From assembly GCA_052246695.1 (NCBI GenBank), contig JBQQCK010000012.1: a stretch of 64,000 nucleotides of DNA; one strand, given 5' to 3'. Below are positions 35,301 through 44,109 of the stretch, one piece after another. Each line of letters begins with the position of its first letter. The first letter of the stretch is position 1. The notes under the pieces are model-generated. The model was not told the DNA's origin and made no database searches. It was given only the letters and a program-made list of their open reading frames with translations. The translations under genes were made by a program, and so were the position numbers. The stretch is from Gracilibacillus sp052246695. GTDB taxonomy: Bacteria > Bacillota > Bacilli > Bacillales > Amphibacillaceae.

Positions 35301-35783
35301 TTGCAAGAATATCTAGCATACATCTCTGACTTATTTCATGCAGAATTGGTGGTACTACCTATCTTATTGCTTTCTATCGTATTAGCCAGTAAAACATGGA
35401 GAAGTTATCAAAACATAATGACACATATACAATCTGTGATACTAGTGTTGATTACAGTCTACTTAGTGTCAGACGCGATTCGAAGTAATACAGTATGGGA
35501 TGCACTAATTGTTGGTATTCTTTCATTAGTTGCATTACTAACAGGTATGAAATTTCAAATTAAATCTTATTTTTTTGTCGGGCTTGGGACATTGCTTTTT
35601 AATGTGATTTATCAAACGAAGCCATTTTGGGGTACTATGCCATGGTGGGGATATCTGTTAATTGCTGGTATAACATTGATTGCTATCGCAAGTTACAATG
35701 AATGGAAAAAACAAAAGAATTCTGAGGGGAAATTGGAGAAGAAAATAAAAAAATTAGTTTACCAGTTTAAAGAGTGGAATTAA
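32322..35783 (+). CDS. Giant polytopic membrane protein of unknown function
   Basis: 1153 residues. Residues 1-105 form a hydrophilic, Lys/Gln-rich cytoplasmic segment starting with a helical EKIVGQEMVKLLHEGYISEKEF motif; the rest is nearly continuous hydrophobic helices, by eye about thirty, with short basic loops, ending in a lysine-rich tail. The general layout recalls DUF2157/SCO7613-type membrane proteins, but no catalytic motif is seen. GTG 32322 follows AAGGAGAGG. Single-gene unit with terminators on both sides. Function unknown. Confidence 0.75.
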   Translation: MSNISTSEREKIVGQEMVKLLHEGYISEKEFMKIMQSYKQYIHHQEQKKDDVQYGELQTITKPKQQTEKQQENSQQVKTQELNNKEVKKPKVKTAEQIRERNITWLLILGVAFLLISGLVVATSSWEQMGAVLKVVTLVGVSAFFLALSGISSSILKIEKTAFAFLTLGSLLLPITIIAIGYFGLFGNYLTLSGEGKYLLGVIGTLLPLPLYARNAIKNKSRLFVWIFFLFMSFFIGFTIATTKVSVDVFYFLIMIYNAVLLGGYHRYRHHQKFRIFIKELPAYAQLNLVISTLLMLFVFDEALFYSFNVLLTALLYMAMVFVYNSKAYQFIFSALFAYGAYQLTEHSWLMSVDLFVYGLLGSSYLVFGYVVKKDAYLSKVFHYTSGVISLFAFIYISYQGLLIRGEKDSWILLLAYVTIACSYIYLSYITERQVFRWLAPIFLFTCGLQMWDLSIQPMINISVQLFMFLFACVLFIWLGVRNKHQYLQAIQTSTYYISITVMLLAVMYGLTVETYMEVSFMFLLIGCLALIMSTSQQNVEKQVGDWTHAISWFLAIYVLYPEMANHLSMYHEYLNWPFHMAIASLLLLAVSVIWKRVGKYAWEESAFFTGQISYLMAVLHLLNVYTIDEIFVRPAIILVGIGVFIWLVRHTRLDFLWSVVAVMTFIFYSSLLSTFSIETFEAITLFQLFAPILLLVIDLFAGKFVEALKPYFFWLAHIVQLYVLKSVVLDQLFTESIHPIVLFVPFFVYIYSALIKTKEWEIKLFLYLSLTMVPILLITNLAYYDIMPDITFAYCLMGASVLLVGLWLIVHSIWKRRMEWYIIPFSNVSLLIVIVFQQMSMLQDVILVVCFIILNLYLLHMRKWSIVAVLPLTLSILMWQQQRYVVDDIALLLVSIGCFFVLLLTGRFLYSRIINNTQQQRLIDWYSLVAVMYVCYSLNFIEVADNVWIRVIPYLLLAFWLFLQINRINQHLMQKVFITIGALCFLPAYYLVLQEYLAYISDLFHAELVVLPILLLSIVLASKTWRSYQNIMTHIQSVILVLITVYLVSDAIRSNTVWDALIVGILSLVALLTGMKFQIKSYFFVGLGTLLFNVIYQTKPFWGTMPWWGYLLIAGITLIAIASYNEWKKQKNSEGKLEKKIKKLVYQFKEWN

Positions 35784-35832
35784 TGAGATCAATTAACAAG
35801 TAATAAGTAACCCTCTTAGCAAATAGAATTTG

Positions 35833-35872
35833 AAAATCCAGCTCGTTCACTGAAGGAAAGAGCTGGATTTTA
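35833..35872. terminator. Bidirectional terminator
   Basis: aaaatccagctc / gagctggatttt around a 15-base loop, between the convergent membrane-protein and dehydrogenase genes. Confidence 0.8.
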
Positions 35873-37015
35873 TTATGGATTTAAAATAACTTTAATACAA
35901 TTATCTTTCTTTTGGTTAAAGATTTCATATCCATGAGCTGCTTCATCTAATTGCAGTTTGTGTGTGATGATAGTTCTCGGATCAATCTCACCTTTAACAA
36001 TTTGCTGATATATAGGTTCCATTAAAGATCTGGCATGTGCTTGTCCCATTTTCAGTTGAACATTTCTTGAGAAAAATGCTCCTAAAGGGAAGAGATTATA
36101 ATTGCCTCCATAAACACCGGTGATTTGGTAGGTCCCGCATTTCTTAACAGCTTTCGTCGCAATCTGAATTGGCCCGAGAGTCCCGCCTTGGAGCTTCAAT
36201 TTTTGCTCGACAAACTCTAAAGGGGATTTTTTACCATCCATACCAACACAATCAATTACAACGTCGGCGCCACCTTTTGTGATTTCTTTCAATGTTTCAC
36301 CCATATCATCATACTCGGTAAAATTGAATACTTCGCTATTATGATGTTTTTTTGCGTGCATTAATCGGTAAGGTATATAATCGACGGCAATGACACGTTC
36401 TGCCCCTTTTTGCCAAGCGAATTGCTGTGTCATCAGTCCAACCGGTCCACATCCCAAGACAATGACGGTATCACCTGGTTTGACTCCAGCATTGTCGACA
36501 CTCCAACGGGCAGTCGGCAGAACATCTGATAAAAATAAAAGAGAGGAGTCATCTAACTCACAATCTTCCGGAATTAAAAAGGGGGTGTAATTTCCGTACG
36601 GGACTCGTAAATATTGGGCTTGTCCGCCAGGGTAATTACCAAACTTTTCAGAGTAACCTAAATATCCACCTGAATCATAGTGCGGATTAGCATTGCCACA
36701 TTGACTTTCATGATGAGATTCACAATAGGGACATTTTCCACAGGCAACGGTAAAGGGGATAACGACGCGGTCCCCTTTTTTTACTTTTGTAACGTCAGGA
36801 CCTACTTCCTCGATAATTCCCATCGGCTCATGACCAATCTGGTAACCGATAGGAAGAGGGATATTCCCTTGATATAAGTGTAAATCTGAACCACAAATAG
36901 CTGTCGATGTGATTCGGACAATGACATCTTCTGAATCCTCGATATCGGGAAAAGAAACTTCTTTTACTGCGATTGAATATTTACCCTGATACGTAACTGC
37001 CTTCATCCACTTCAC
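35873..37015 (-). CDS. Zinc-dependent alcohol/formaldehyde dehydrogenase
   Basis: 380-residue medium-chain dehydrogenase. Catalytic zinc ligands: Cys in AICGSDLHLYQG and the GHEPMGIIEEVG His-Glu pair; structural zinc cysteines are CGKCPYCESHHESQC. The Rossmann motif is VLGCGPVGLMT. The long insert after the structural zinc (residues about 105-150, GGYLGYSEKFGNYPGGQAQY) matches glutathione-independent formaldehyde dehydrogenase-like enzymes. True substrate not established. Convergent with the preceding gene, read alone. Confidence 0.88.
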   Translation of the reverse strand: MKWMKAVTYQGKYSIAVKEVSFPDIEDSEDVIVRITSTAICGSDLHLYQGNIPLPIGYQIGHEPMGIIEEVGPDVTKVKKGDRVVIPFTVACGKCPYCESHHESQCGNANPHYDSGGYLGYSEKFGNYPGGQAQYLRVPYGNYTPFLIPEDCELDDSSLLFLSDVLPTARWSVDNAGVKPGDTVIVLGCGPVGLMTQQFAWQKGAERVIAVDYIPYRLMHAKKHHNSEVFNFTEYDDMGETLKEITKGGADVVIDCVGMDGKKSPLEFVEQKLKLQGGTLGPIQIATKAVKKCGTYQITGVYGGNYNLFPLGAFFSRNVQLKMGQAHARSLMEPIYQQIVKGEIDPRTIITHKLQLDEAAHGYEIFNQKKDNCIKVILNP

Positions 37016-37129
37016 CTCAGTCTTTTTTCTTTTAGGATTCCAATCAGGGTGCTAGTTATACACGACTTATTAAGTGAACTTCCATAGTCCTGCAGGAAGG
37101 AAATACCAATTTAAAAAGGTGGATAATTA

Positions 37130-37336
37130 ATGAGTAAATTAAGTAATTGCCTCGATATGATTCAGATAGTAATGACGAAACCGAAAATGAAAATTGACGA
37201 CTTAGCAGCAGAACTTGAAGTGAAACCTCGTATGTATTTTTATCATATCACTTTTGTCCCAGCCTCTTTAGACAGAAAATATACTCGTCCATCAGATGAT
37301 TGGGAATTAGTGTTAAAACCAGTTATGATAAAATAG
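37130..37336 (+). pseudogene. Truncated HTH regulator, possibly a hybrid remnant
   Basis: 68 codons. The first 34 (MSKLSNCLDMIQIVMTKPKM, then IDDLAAELEVKPRM) are a clear winged-helix DNA-binding start of the kind found in YobV/WYL regulators of 300 residues. The sequence then changes abruptly to an unrelated tail ending RPSDDWELVLKPVMIK. It lacks the rest of the HTH and any effector domain, so an internal deletion is likely. AAAGGTGG precedes the ATG, so a short peptide could still be made. Confidence 0.55.
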
Positions 37337-37367
37337 AAAAGCAAAGTAGCAAATGGAGGGTTAGCAT

Positions 37368-38168
37368 ATGTCAGTTTTTACAAGAGATGCATTAGAGGGA
37401 AGACATACTTTGATCACAGGTGCGACAGGTGGAATAGGCTATGAGACAGCGAAAACTCTTGTGAATATGGGGGCAAAGGTGACCATTACCGGAAGAAATC
37501 AGGAAAAACTGATTCTAATTGAAAAGAAATTGCTACAAGGTAACCCAGCAGATCAAATCTGTGTTGTCTCTGCTGATATTACAAAGGAAGCAGATCGAAC
37601 TCACTTGATCCAGATAGCGGAGGAAAAACATGGGTTTATTTCTGATTTAGTCAATGCAGCTGGTGTTAGTGGAGGATCCACTGTGGAACAACTAGAAAGA
37701 GAGGTGATTGAGCAGATCATGGATATCAATTATTTCTCAACCTTTAGTTTGACGAAAGCGATCTATCAGAAAATGATACAAGAAGAAAAAGGTAATATTG
37801 TTAATGTTGCCTCATTGTCAGGCCTAAGAGGAACATATGGCAACAGCGCTTATGCTTCCAGTAAATTCGCTATGATTGGCTGGACACAGTCCATGGCATT
37901 GGAAGCAATTGAAAACAACATTAGAGTAAATGCAGTATGCCCTGGATTTGTTGAAACGGATATGGCATATACCATCCTTAAGAAAAAAGCAGAGAGAAAC
38001 AATATATCATATGAACAAGCAGTAGAAAATGCGACAAACAGTATACCATCCGGACGTTTTACTACAGCATTAGAAGTAGCGAATACGATTGCTTTTCTAT
38101 TAACAGATGCCGCGAAAAATATTGTTGGAGAATCAGTGAAGATTTCTGGCGGGAGTGTTATGAGATAG
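37368..38168 (+). CDS. SDR family NAD(P)-dependent oxidoreductase
   Basis: 266-residue short-chain dehydrogenase. Cofactor motif ITGATGGIGYETA (TGxxxGxG) near residue 16, NAAG motif in LVNAAGVSGG, catalytic Ser in VASLSG, YASSK (Tyr and Lys of YxxxK) near residue 160, PGFVETDM after it. Resembles 3-oxoacyl-ACP reductase/acetoacetyl-CoA reductases; substrate not determinable. GGAGG site 10 bases before ATG. Preceded by the truncated regulator, which may once have controlled it. Confidence 0.9.
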   Translation: MSVFTRDALEGRHTLITGATGGIGYETAKTLVNMGAKVTITGRNQEKLILIEKKLLQGNPADQICVVSADITKEADRTHLIQIAEEKHGFISDLVNAAGVSGGSTVEQLEREVIEQIMDINYFSTFSLTKAIYQKMIQEEKGNIVNVASLSGLRGTYGNSAYASSKFAMIGWTQSMALEAIENNIRVNAVCPGFVETDMAYTILKKKAERNNISYEQAVENATNSIPSGRFTTALEVANTIAFLLTDAAKNIVGESVKISGGSVMR

Positions 38169-38291
38169 TAGCGTATTAAATGTTAGTTGAGTTACTTCAT
38201 CGTTTGTCATTTTGGGAAACGTTTATTAATTTTATATGTGGGGAATAAGGCTATAAATACTAGTTAGCCTGGCAAAGAGAGGTGATTTGAA

Positions 38292-38963
38292 ATGCAAGGC
38301 AAACAATTAGCAGGTGAGAAAGCAGTTGAGTACATTCAAAATGGTATGGTAGTAGGATTAGGAACTGGCTCAACTGTAAATGTTGTGTTAAACGAATTAG
38401 CAAAAAAAGTGCAAGAGGGTCTAAACATAAAAGGTGTAGCAACATCAAAGTTTACCGAAGAACGAGCAAATGAACGAAAAATTCCTTTAGTTGATGTGGC
38501 TGAAATAGAATCGATTGATTTAATGATTGATGGTGCTGACGAGGTAAGTGAGCAATTTGATTTAATTAAAGGAGCAAAAGGTGCACTGCTTCGAGAAAAA
38601 ATGATAGCCACTAGCTCAAAACGTTTTATTGTAGTGATAAATGAAAATAAATGTGTAAAAAAACTTGGTGCATTCCCTTTACCAGTTGAAATAGTTCCTT
38701 ACGCATGGAAAGTCACCGTCAACCAGCTCGAACAACTTGAATGCCATCCGAGTATAAGAATGTCAGAAAGTGATATACCTTATCTTACTGACAATGGGAA
38801 TTATATAGTAGATTGTCATTTTGATACCATTATAGAACCGTCTGTTTTAGCTACTAGAATTAATATGATTCCCGGTGTTGTCGAGAATGGGCTTTTTACA
38901 AACTTAGTAGATACCGTTATCATTGGAAAAGAAAAAGGAGAAGTACAAGTAAATCAAAAATAA
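38292..38963 (+). CDS. rpiA: Ribose-5-phosphate isomerase A
   Basis: 223-residue enzyme interconverting ribose-5-P and ribulose-5-P. Substrate loop GLGTGSTVN (about residue 22), catalytic DGADEV (about 80) and LIKGAKGALLREK with the catalytic Lys and Glu. The usual glycine run KGGGGA reads KGAKGA here, a mild variation. C-terminal MIPGVVENGLF is conserved. AGAGGTG site. Most B. subtilis-like genomes use RpiB-type enzymes, so an RpiA is a mild peculiarity. Confidence 0.93.
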   Translation: MQGKQLAGEKAVEYIQNGMVVGLGTGSTVNVVLNELAKKVQEGLNIKGVATSKFTEERANERKIPLVDVAEIESIDLMIDGADEVSEQFDLIKGAKGALLREKMIATSSKRFIVVINENKCVKKLGAFPLPVEIVPYAWKVTVNQLEQLECHPSIRMSESDIPYLTDNGNYIVDCHFDTIIEPSVLATRINMIPGVVENGLFTNLVDTVIIGKEKGEVQVNQK

Positions 38964-39209
38964 AGAAATTTTTATAAGTTACCTGAACAGAAGATTTGGA
39001 GTGTTTAACAATGCTTATTTTGACAAAGATCAGAAAGTATATATAGCGAATCTAGTTACGACACGACAATTGTTGAGTAAGTAAGATTATTCCATCCCAA
39101 GACTTAATCTTGCATTTCACAATAAATTACATACTGGGAAAAATAGTCTGGGCATTAAAAAAGCATGAAGCTCTCTAAATCTTTTCAATATATCGAAGGA
39201 GGGTTACTC

Positions 39210-39353
39210 GTGTACGAAAAAGTAGGAAATTGTTCAGAATGTGATAAAACAGTTTATTGTAATGATGGATTCCTAGATGGGGTTCATGAGGAAGGTAAAG
39301 TTTTCTGTTGGCAATGTGCCGAAAACAGAGGAGATAAAAAAGTGAGAGAATAA
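39210..39353 (+). CDS. Small four-cysteine protein
   Basis: 47 residues: CSEC near the start, then a single Cys (VYCNDG) and CWQC, consistent with a small zinc-binding fold. GTG 39210 lies 6 bases after AAGGAGGG; a longer frame from 39165 is not supported by a ribosome binding site. Function unknown. Confidence 0.55.
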   Translation: MYEKVGNCSECDKTVYCNDGFLDGVHEEGKVFCWQCAENRGDKKVRE

Positions 39354-39419
39354 TAAACAATACGAAAATATAGGAATCATAATGCCCAGTAACTCTGGTA
39401 CCAATTTTGAAATAGTTTG

Positions 39420-39568
39420 AACTGCTACACATTCGCTCCAGCTGCCAGCTTCCCTTTCCATGGGGTTTTATCTTCAGCTAACTTTTCGTAGCAAAGACCG
39501 CTCGGAAAAGCGCATCTTCAGAGAAAACATTCCCGCAGGAGTGAAAGCGGGCAAGCCGTAGCGGTTTT
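39420..39568. repeat. Bacillaceae-type intergenic repeat
   Basis: Begins around cattcgctccagctgccagc and contains cttccctttcc, aaagaccgctcgg and attcccgcaggag-gaaagcgggcaagccg. Such imperfect-palindrome blocks recur between genes in many Bacillaceae. The remaining bases of the 39354-39946 gap show nothing recognisable; short open frames there look random. Confidence 0.5.
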
Positions 39569-39946
39569 TAAGCATTTACACATGTCAAAATGACCACTTT
39601 GATCAATAGTTACACCTCATCAGTTACTACGGATAATCCTTCTTATGTTCATTTTAATTCATTACATTATTCGTCTTTAGAGTGGAAAAAATTGATTTGT
39701 CTCACGCCTTTTTTTAACTTCTCTCAGAATGAAGTGGTACCTTCTATAGTAGTTGTATTGAAACCTTTTCCAATTTGAATCGTATATTTATGTAAAAGAA
39801 TTTTCAAAATCCCATATTAGTGGTGTAGCAGATACTTTATGATAAACTGGAAACTGATTGTCAAAAGTTGTTAACTATAAAATAGTTTAAACCATTGAAC
39901 AATATAATTTTCCATAACAGAATGAGATGAAGGAAGGTGTTATGAA

Positions 39947-42610
39947 GTGAAACAATTACCTAAAGATATACAATTCTGTTATCCATGGCGAAGTTACCAA
40001 AAGAATGTGCTGGATAATTTGGATCATCATTTGCAAAATAAACATCTTCATTTAATAGCCCCGCCTGGTTCAGGAAAGACAGTACTTGGATTGGAAGTCA
40101 TGAGAAGGCTTAATAAGGCAACATTAATTGTTGCTCCTACATTAGCAATCCGAAATCAATGGGCAGACAGGTTCACTTCGTTGTTTTTGCAACAGAAGGA
40201 TCGCCCGGAATGGATTTCTACTGATATCAGAAAACCAGAATTTATAACTATTACCACTTACCAAGGATTATATGCCTTATTACAACATGATGTAGAAAAT
40301 CATGATATAGAAGAAATGGACGATTTGGAAGAAGAAAAACTATCCATCAAAGATACCGAGAAACAACAAGCAATTGATGCTCTTTTTCAACAAAATTTCC
40401 AAACCATTATATTAGATGAAGCTCATCACTTGCGGACCAGTTGGTGGAAAACAACGATTCATTTACGTAATCAGTTAAAGGATCCTGCTGTCGTGGCATT
40501 GACTGCAACTCCACCATATGATGTTGGTCAGGCAGAGTGGCAAAAGTATATTGAATTATGTGGTCCGATCGATGAAGAAATTGAAATTGCTGCATTGGTA
40601 AAAGAGGGTGATCTCTGTCCGCATCAAGACTACATTTGGATGTCTCCATTAACAGAGAAAGAAAAAGAACCTATCGACATTTTTCACAATGAGGCAGAGC
40701 AAATGAAAAAATCCTTGTTGCAAAATCGTTCTTTTCGAGAATTAATAGAGTCACATCCATGGATAGAATCGGAAAATTTAATAGAAGAAAAACTAGCAAA
40801 CTATCGTTATTTCATTAGTATGATAATGTATTTAAAAGAGATTGATAGTGAAAAATGGGAGATACCCTTTAAAGTAATGGGGGAAAAAGCTAAAAGTTTA
40901 CCAGCATTTGATTTGGAGTGGGCAGGAGAGTTATTAACATTTTTATTGTATCGAGATAAACATGTTGATCCAAAAGAAACACCATTAGTTGAGATTAGAA
41001 AGCAATTATCTGCCATACGGGCCATTGAACGGAGAAAGGTGAAATTAACTGCTACCCAAGCTATGGAGCGACAACTGTTACATAGTACATCCAAATTAGA
41101 TAGTATTGTTGAAATTGTTCAATTTGAAAAAAGTAAACAGCTAGAGGGATTGCGATTAGTTGTGTTAGCAGATTATATTTATAAAGATGATTTACCTGAA
41201 AGCGACACACCATTAAAGCCAATCACTCGTTTAGGTGTTATACCGATTTTTGAAAAATTACGTAGAGAAAATCCCAGTGGTTGTCGTTTAGGTGTTTTAA
41301 CTGGATCTGTTGTTATTGTACCAAAAGAAGCTATCGATTTATTACATGAAAATGATCTGTCTTTTGTTGCCACTGAATTAGATGTAGATGATCGGTATGT
41401 ACAAATAAGTTGGAAAGGTGCTTCCCGCCAGGAAATGGTGAAGGTCATCACATTGATTTTCTCAAAAGGTATCATCAATGTATTAATCGGCACAACCGCT
41501 TTGTTAGGGGAGGGATGGGATGCCCCAAGTGTTAATACTCTTGTTTTAGCATCCTATGTTGGTAGTTTTATGTTAACCAATCAAATGCGAGGGCGTGCGA
41601 TTCGGACAGAACCTAGCAATGAACAAAAGGTGGCAAACATTTGGCATTTAGTTTGCGTCGATAGCAGGAGTTTTGATGGTGGATATGACTTTCAATCTTT
41701 AAAACGTCGATTCCAGTCATTAAATGGTGTAGATGCTGAGTTAGCACTTATACAATCAGGAATCGGCCGGTTAAGATTATCTTCTCCACCTTTTACTGTC
41801 CAAGCGATCAATCACAATAATGCCATGATGGAAAATCGAGCTGCGAATCGCTTAAGGTTATTTGAAAGATGGCGTGAAGCAGTACAAAAAGGTGAAAAGA
41901 AAAGAGAAGAAGTGTCAGTAGATAAAGAGGCATTACCGCGACCGTTTGTTTTTCGGAATACATTAAAATCTCTAATTGTAATACTACTCTCCATATTAAT
42001 CAGTACATTACAAGCTATCGGGGAAGAGGCTTATTATCGGTCATGGGATGAATTAATTGGCATGCTAATAATTGGATTTATTATTGGGGTCATTATTGCT
42101 ATACCGTGGTGGTGGAAAGCATTACGAATTATTCTATTCAATGGAACGATAGAGTCTCGTATGAATCGGGTGACAGAGGTTGTTTATTCCACTCTCTTTG
42201 AAATGGGAGAAGTAAACACACCAATCGACCAAAATAAAATTATCTCTGAAAAAAAACAAGATGGAAGTGTGTATTGTTATCTGGAACAAGGTAGTACATT
42301 TGAACAGAAGCTGGTTCTATCATCCATTCAGGAACTGGTAGATCCGATAGAGAACCCTCGATATATATTACACCGGAAATCAGGCAAGAAATTTTGGGTG
42401 CGTCATGATTATCATGCTATACCGCAAGAAATTGGCCGGCGAAAAGAATATGTAGAGCTTTTCCTAGAAAAGTGGAATAAAAAAGTCGGAAAAGCTGAAA
42501 TGATTTACACGCGAACACCAGAAGGAAGAAAAGCCTTACTTAGAGCGAGAATCCGGGCTATGTCGAACACATTCATCTCTAAATCTGAACGGAAAAGCAT
42601 CTGGAAATAA
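39947..42610 (+). CDS. SF2 DEAD/DEAH-type helicase with two membrane segments
   Basis: 887 residues. Helicase domain 1 (about 10-215): Walker A PPGSGKTVLGLEV, Walker B LDEAHH, motif III ALTATPPYD. A helical insert follows; helicase domain 2 (about 395-560) has LLGEGWDAPSVNTLVLAS and the arginine-finger-like NQMRGRAIRTEP. Then two hydrophobic helices (about 670-690 and 700-725, ending WWWKAL) and a C-terminal soluble domain (about 735-887). A ResIII-type duplex translocase is suggested, apparently tied to the membrane. GTG 39947 follows AAGGAAGGTG. No nuclease motif was recognised and no partner gene lies beside it. Confidence 0.8.
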   Translation: MKQLPKDIQFCYPWRSYQKNVLDNLDHHLQNKHLHLIAPPGSGKTVLGLEVMRRLNKATLIVAPTLAIRNQWADRFTSLFLQQKDRPEWISTDIRKPEFITITTYQGLYALLQHDVENHDIEEMDDLEEEKLSIKDTEKQQAIDALFQQNFQTIILDEAHHLRTSWWKTTIHLRNQLKDPAVVALTATPPYDVGQAEWQKYIELCGPIDEEIEIAALVKEGDLCPHQDYIWMSPLTEKEKEPIDIFHNEAEQMKKSLLQNRSFRELIESHPWIESENLIEEKLANYRYFISMIMYLKEIDSEKWEIPFKVMGEKAKSLPAFDLEWAGELLTFLLYRDKHVDPKETPLVEIRKQLSAIRAIERRKVKLTATQAMERQLLHSTSKLDSIVEIVQFEKSKQLEGLRLVVLADYIYKDDLPESDTPLKPITRLGVIPIFEKLRRENPSGCRLGVLTGSVVIVPKEAIDLLHENDLSFVATELDVDDRYVQISWKGASRQEMVKVITLIFSKGIINVLIGTTALLGEGWDAPSVNTLVLASYVGSFMLTNQMRGRAIRTEPSNEQKVANIWHLVCVDSRSFDGGYDFQSLKRRFQSLNGVDAELALIQSGIGRLRLSSPPFTVQAINHNNAMMENRAANRLRLFERWREAVQKGEKKREEVSVDKEALPRPFVFRNTLKSLIVILLSILISTLQAIGEEAYYRSWDELIGMLIIGFIIGVIIAIPWWWKALRIILFNGTIESRMNRVTEVVYSTLFEMGEVNTPIDQNKIISEKKQDGSVYCYLEQGSTFEQKLVLSSIQELVDPIENPRYILHRKSGKKFWVRHDYHAIPQEIGRRKEYVELFLEKWNKKVGKAEMIYTRTPEGRKALLRARIRAMSNTFISKSERKSIWK

Positions 42611-43161
42611 TATGGTTATTATATAATTACCATGGACAGTTATGAAAGAAAAATTATAACATCATGATTGAATATGATGTAAAAAGACCTTAACAACTAT
42701 GAAAATTTCTGTTTGGAAACTACTGATGGTTTCTATATTTCACTGATAATGGTTAAAATGGTGGATTCTTTATCAAGGTGCTACCTGTCTGTAAGATCCC
42801 ACTTCAAGCTTCAAGTAACACAAGGATAAGTTTAGGGATAACAGACGCTAACACCCTGATAAGTTTCGCTAATGATCAGTAGTATTTATTTGAAATCTTG
42901 GCTAAATGTGCATACATGCTGATTTCTTATACGATTTATTTGATGCCGGAGGTAGTGAAATCGTTTGAGTTAATGGAAGTAGGCAGAGAAAATGAGGTAA
43001 ATCTGCCATTTCCTTTTCATGGAAGATTTCACTCTAATCCACCTGCATGGGAAGAAGTTCATATCCATGATTGGATTAAGGGGACAAGGGAAATACATCT
43101 TTAACCTTGTCGGCAATCATACGTAATTAAGTAATCAAACATCAGATTTTATGTACAAGTT
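42611..43161. other. Gap with repeat copy and a possible gene scrap
   Basis: Copy 2 of a dispersed repeat is at 42795-42870. An open frame ending at 43104 (last 45 codons include FPFHGRFHSNPPAWEEVHIHDW) has protein-like composition, but its putative starts lack a properly spaced ribosome binding site and I do not recognise it. It may be the end of a lost gene. Confidence 0.4.
42795..42870. repeat. Dispersed intergenic repeat, copy 2
   Basis: Shares acgctaacacc-tgataagtttcgc and the preceding cttcaag-ttcaagt block with 22905-23035, but lacks the 3' palindromic part seen there. Confidence 0.55.
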
Positions 43162-43851
43162 TTAATATGTATTTTTTTGTTCAGTATAAACTTTTAAATC
43201 ATAATCTTTATCTCTGACTGTAGCAAACATTATTTTCTCTATCTGATCATATCCTTGTGAGATAAGTTCTCTTTTTAACCAGTGCTTATCTTTATTAATC
43301 ATAGTTAAATTATTATGTTGAATTTCACCTTCCACAACTACTATAATAGGTAATCCTGTATCATCTACACTTATACCTAAATGGCTAGGCGTTAAAAATA
43401 CCTTGTCTTTTTTTGGTAAAATACTAATTTCTCCATTAGGCTCGAGGATCGCATAGTCTACCTCACTAATATCAAAATAACCAGCAGTACGAATGGCAGA
43501 CAAAAGTTCCATTAATGTAAAATGGCTACTTCTTAAATTCTCAATATTTATCTTCCCATTTCTAATTAAAAAAGTTGATTCACCAATAAGAAGCTTATCT
43601 AACTTATTCCAAAGGCTCAATTTTGAAATCGTTAAATAAAGGATTATGATTGTAATTACTCCTACAATTCCCTGTGTGATTCCTTCTATCTCTAAGGAAC
43701 CAAAAAGAATATATGCTAAAAATAGTATTGCTCCAAAGTCATGTGGGGTAAGTTGCGCTAATGCGATTTTACCCAAAATTCGTATAGCTACTACATAAAT
43801 AATAAATAGAATAATTATTTTTCCGATAAATATAAACACAATAGATGACAC
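43162..43851 (-). CDS. DUF421 (YetF-like) membrane protein
   Basis: 229 residues: three N-terminal transmembrane helices (about 5-25, 38-55, 58-78) followed by two small cytoplasmic alpha/beta domains. Family signatures are the early AIRILGKIALAQLTPHDFGAIL and the middle RSSHFTLMELLSAIRTAGYFDISEVDYAILEPNGEISIL. YetF/YdfS-type proteins of B. subtilis are spore-membrane proteins linked to germinant receptor function; the role here is inferred. GTG 43851 is used; the GTG at 43839 (4 codons in) has a more normal distance to AAAGG. Confidence 0.85.
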   Translation of the reverse strand: MSSIVFIFIGKIIILFIIYVVAIRILGKIALAQLTPHDFGAILFLAYILFGSLEIEGITQGIVGVITIIILYLTISKLSLWNKLDKLLIGESTFLIRNGKINIENLRSSHFTLMELLSAIRTAGYFDISEVDYAILEPNGEISILPKKDKVFLTPSHLGISVDDTGLPIIVVVEGEIQHNNLTMINKDKHWLKRELISQGYDQIEKIMFATVRDKDYDLKVYTEQKNTY

Positions 43852-44109
43852 CCTTTAATAGAAGTCTTACCATATTGTTTCTATAATAGTTTGCAATAAA
43901 CTGTATTACTCATACGTTATATTTGTTAATGTCATTTAAGAAAATCAATATTAATTGATAAACTTGCATCTCCATAATAATTTTCCATTAAAACACGATA
44001 TTGTATGCTAAATAGCACAACGTATATATAAATATTTTGCATATATTTTGTAACATAAGCTGATACGTTGAATAGTTTAAGTATGAATAACATAATTGGG
44101 AGTGATATC

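Noticed and set aside
39947..42610. Type I or III restriction subunit
   Set aside because: Helicase core is similar, but there is no methylase, specificity gene or recognisable nuclease motif, and it has two membrane helices.
42898..43104. Complete small gene
   Set aside because: The last part looks coding, but none of its starts has a properly spaced ribosome binding site and no family is recognised; listed only as a scrap in the gap.
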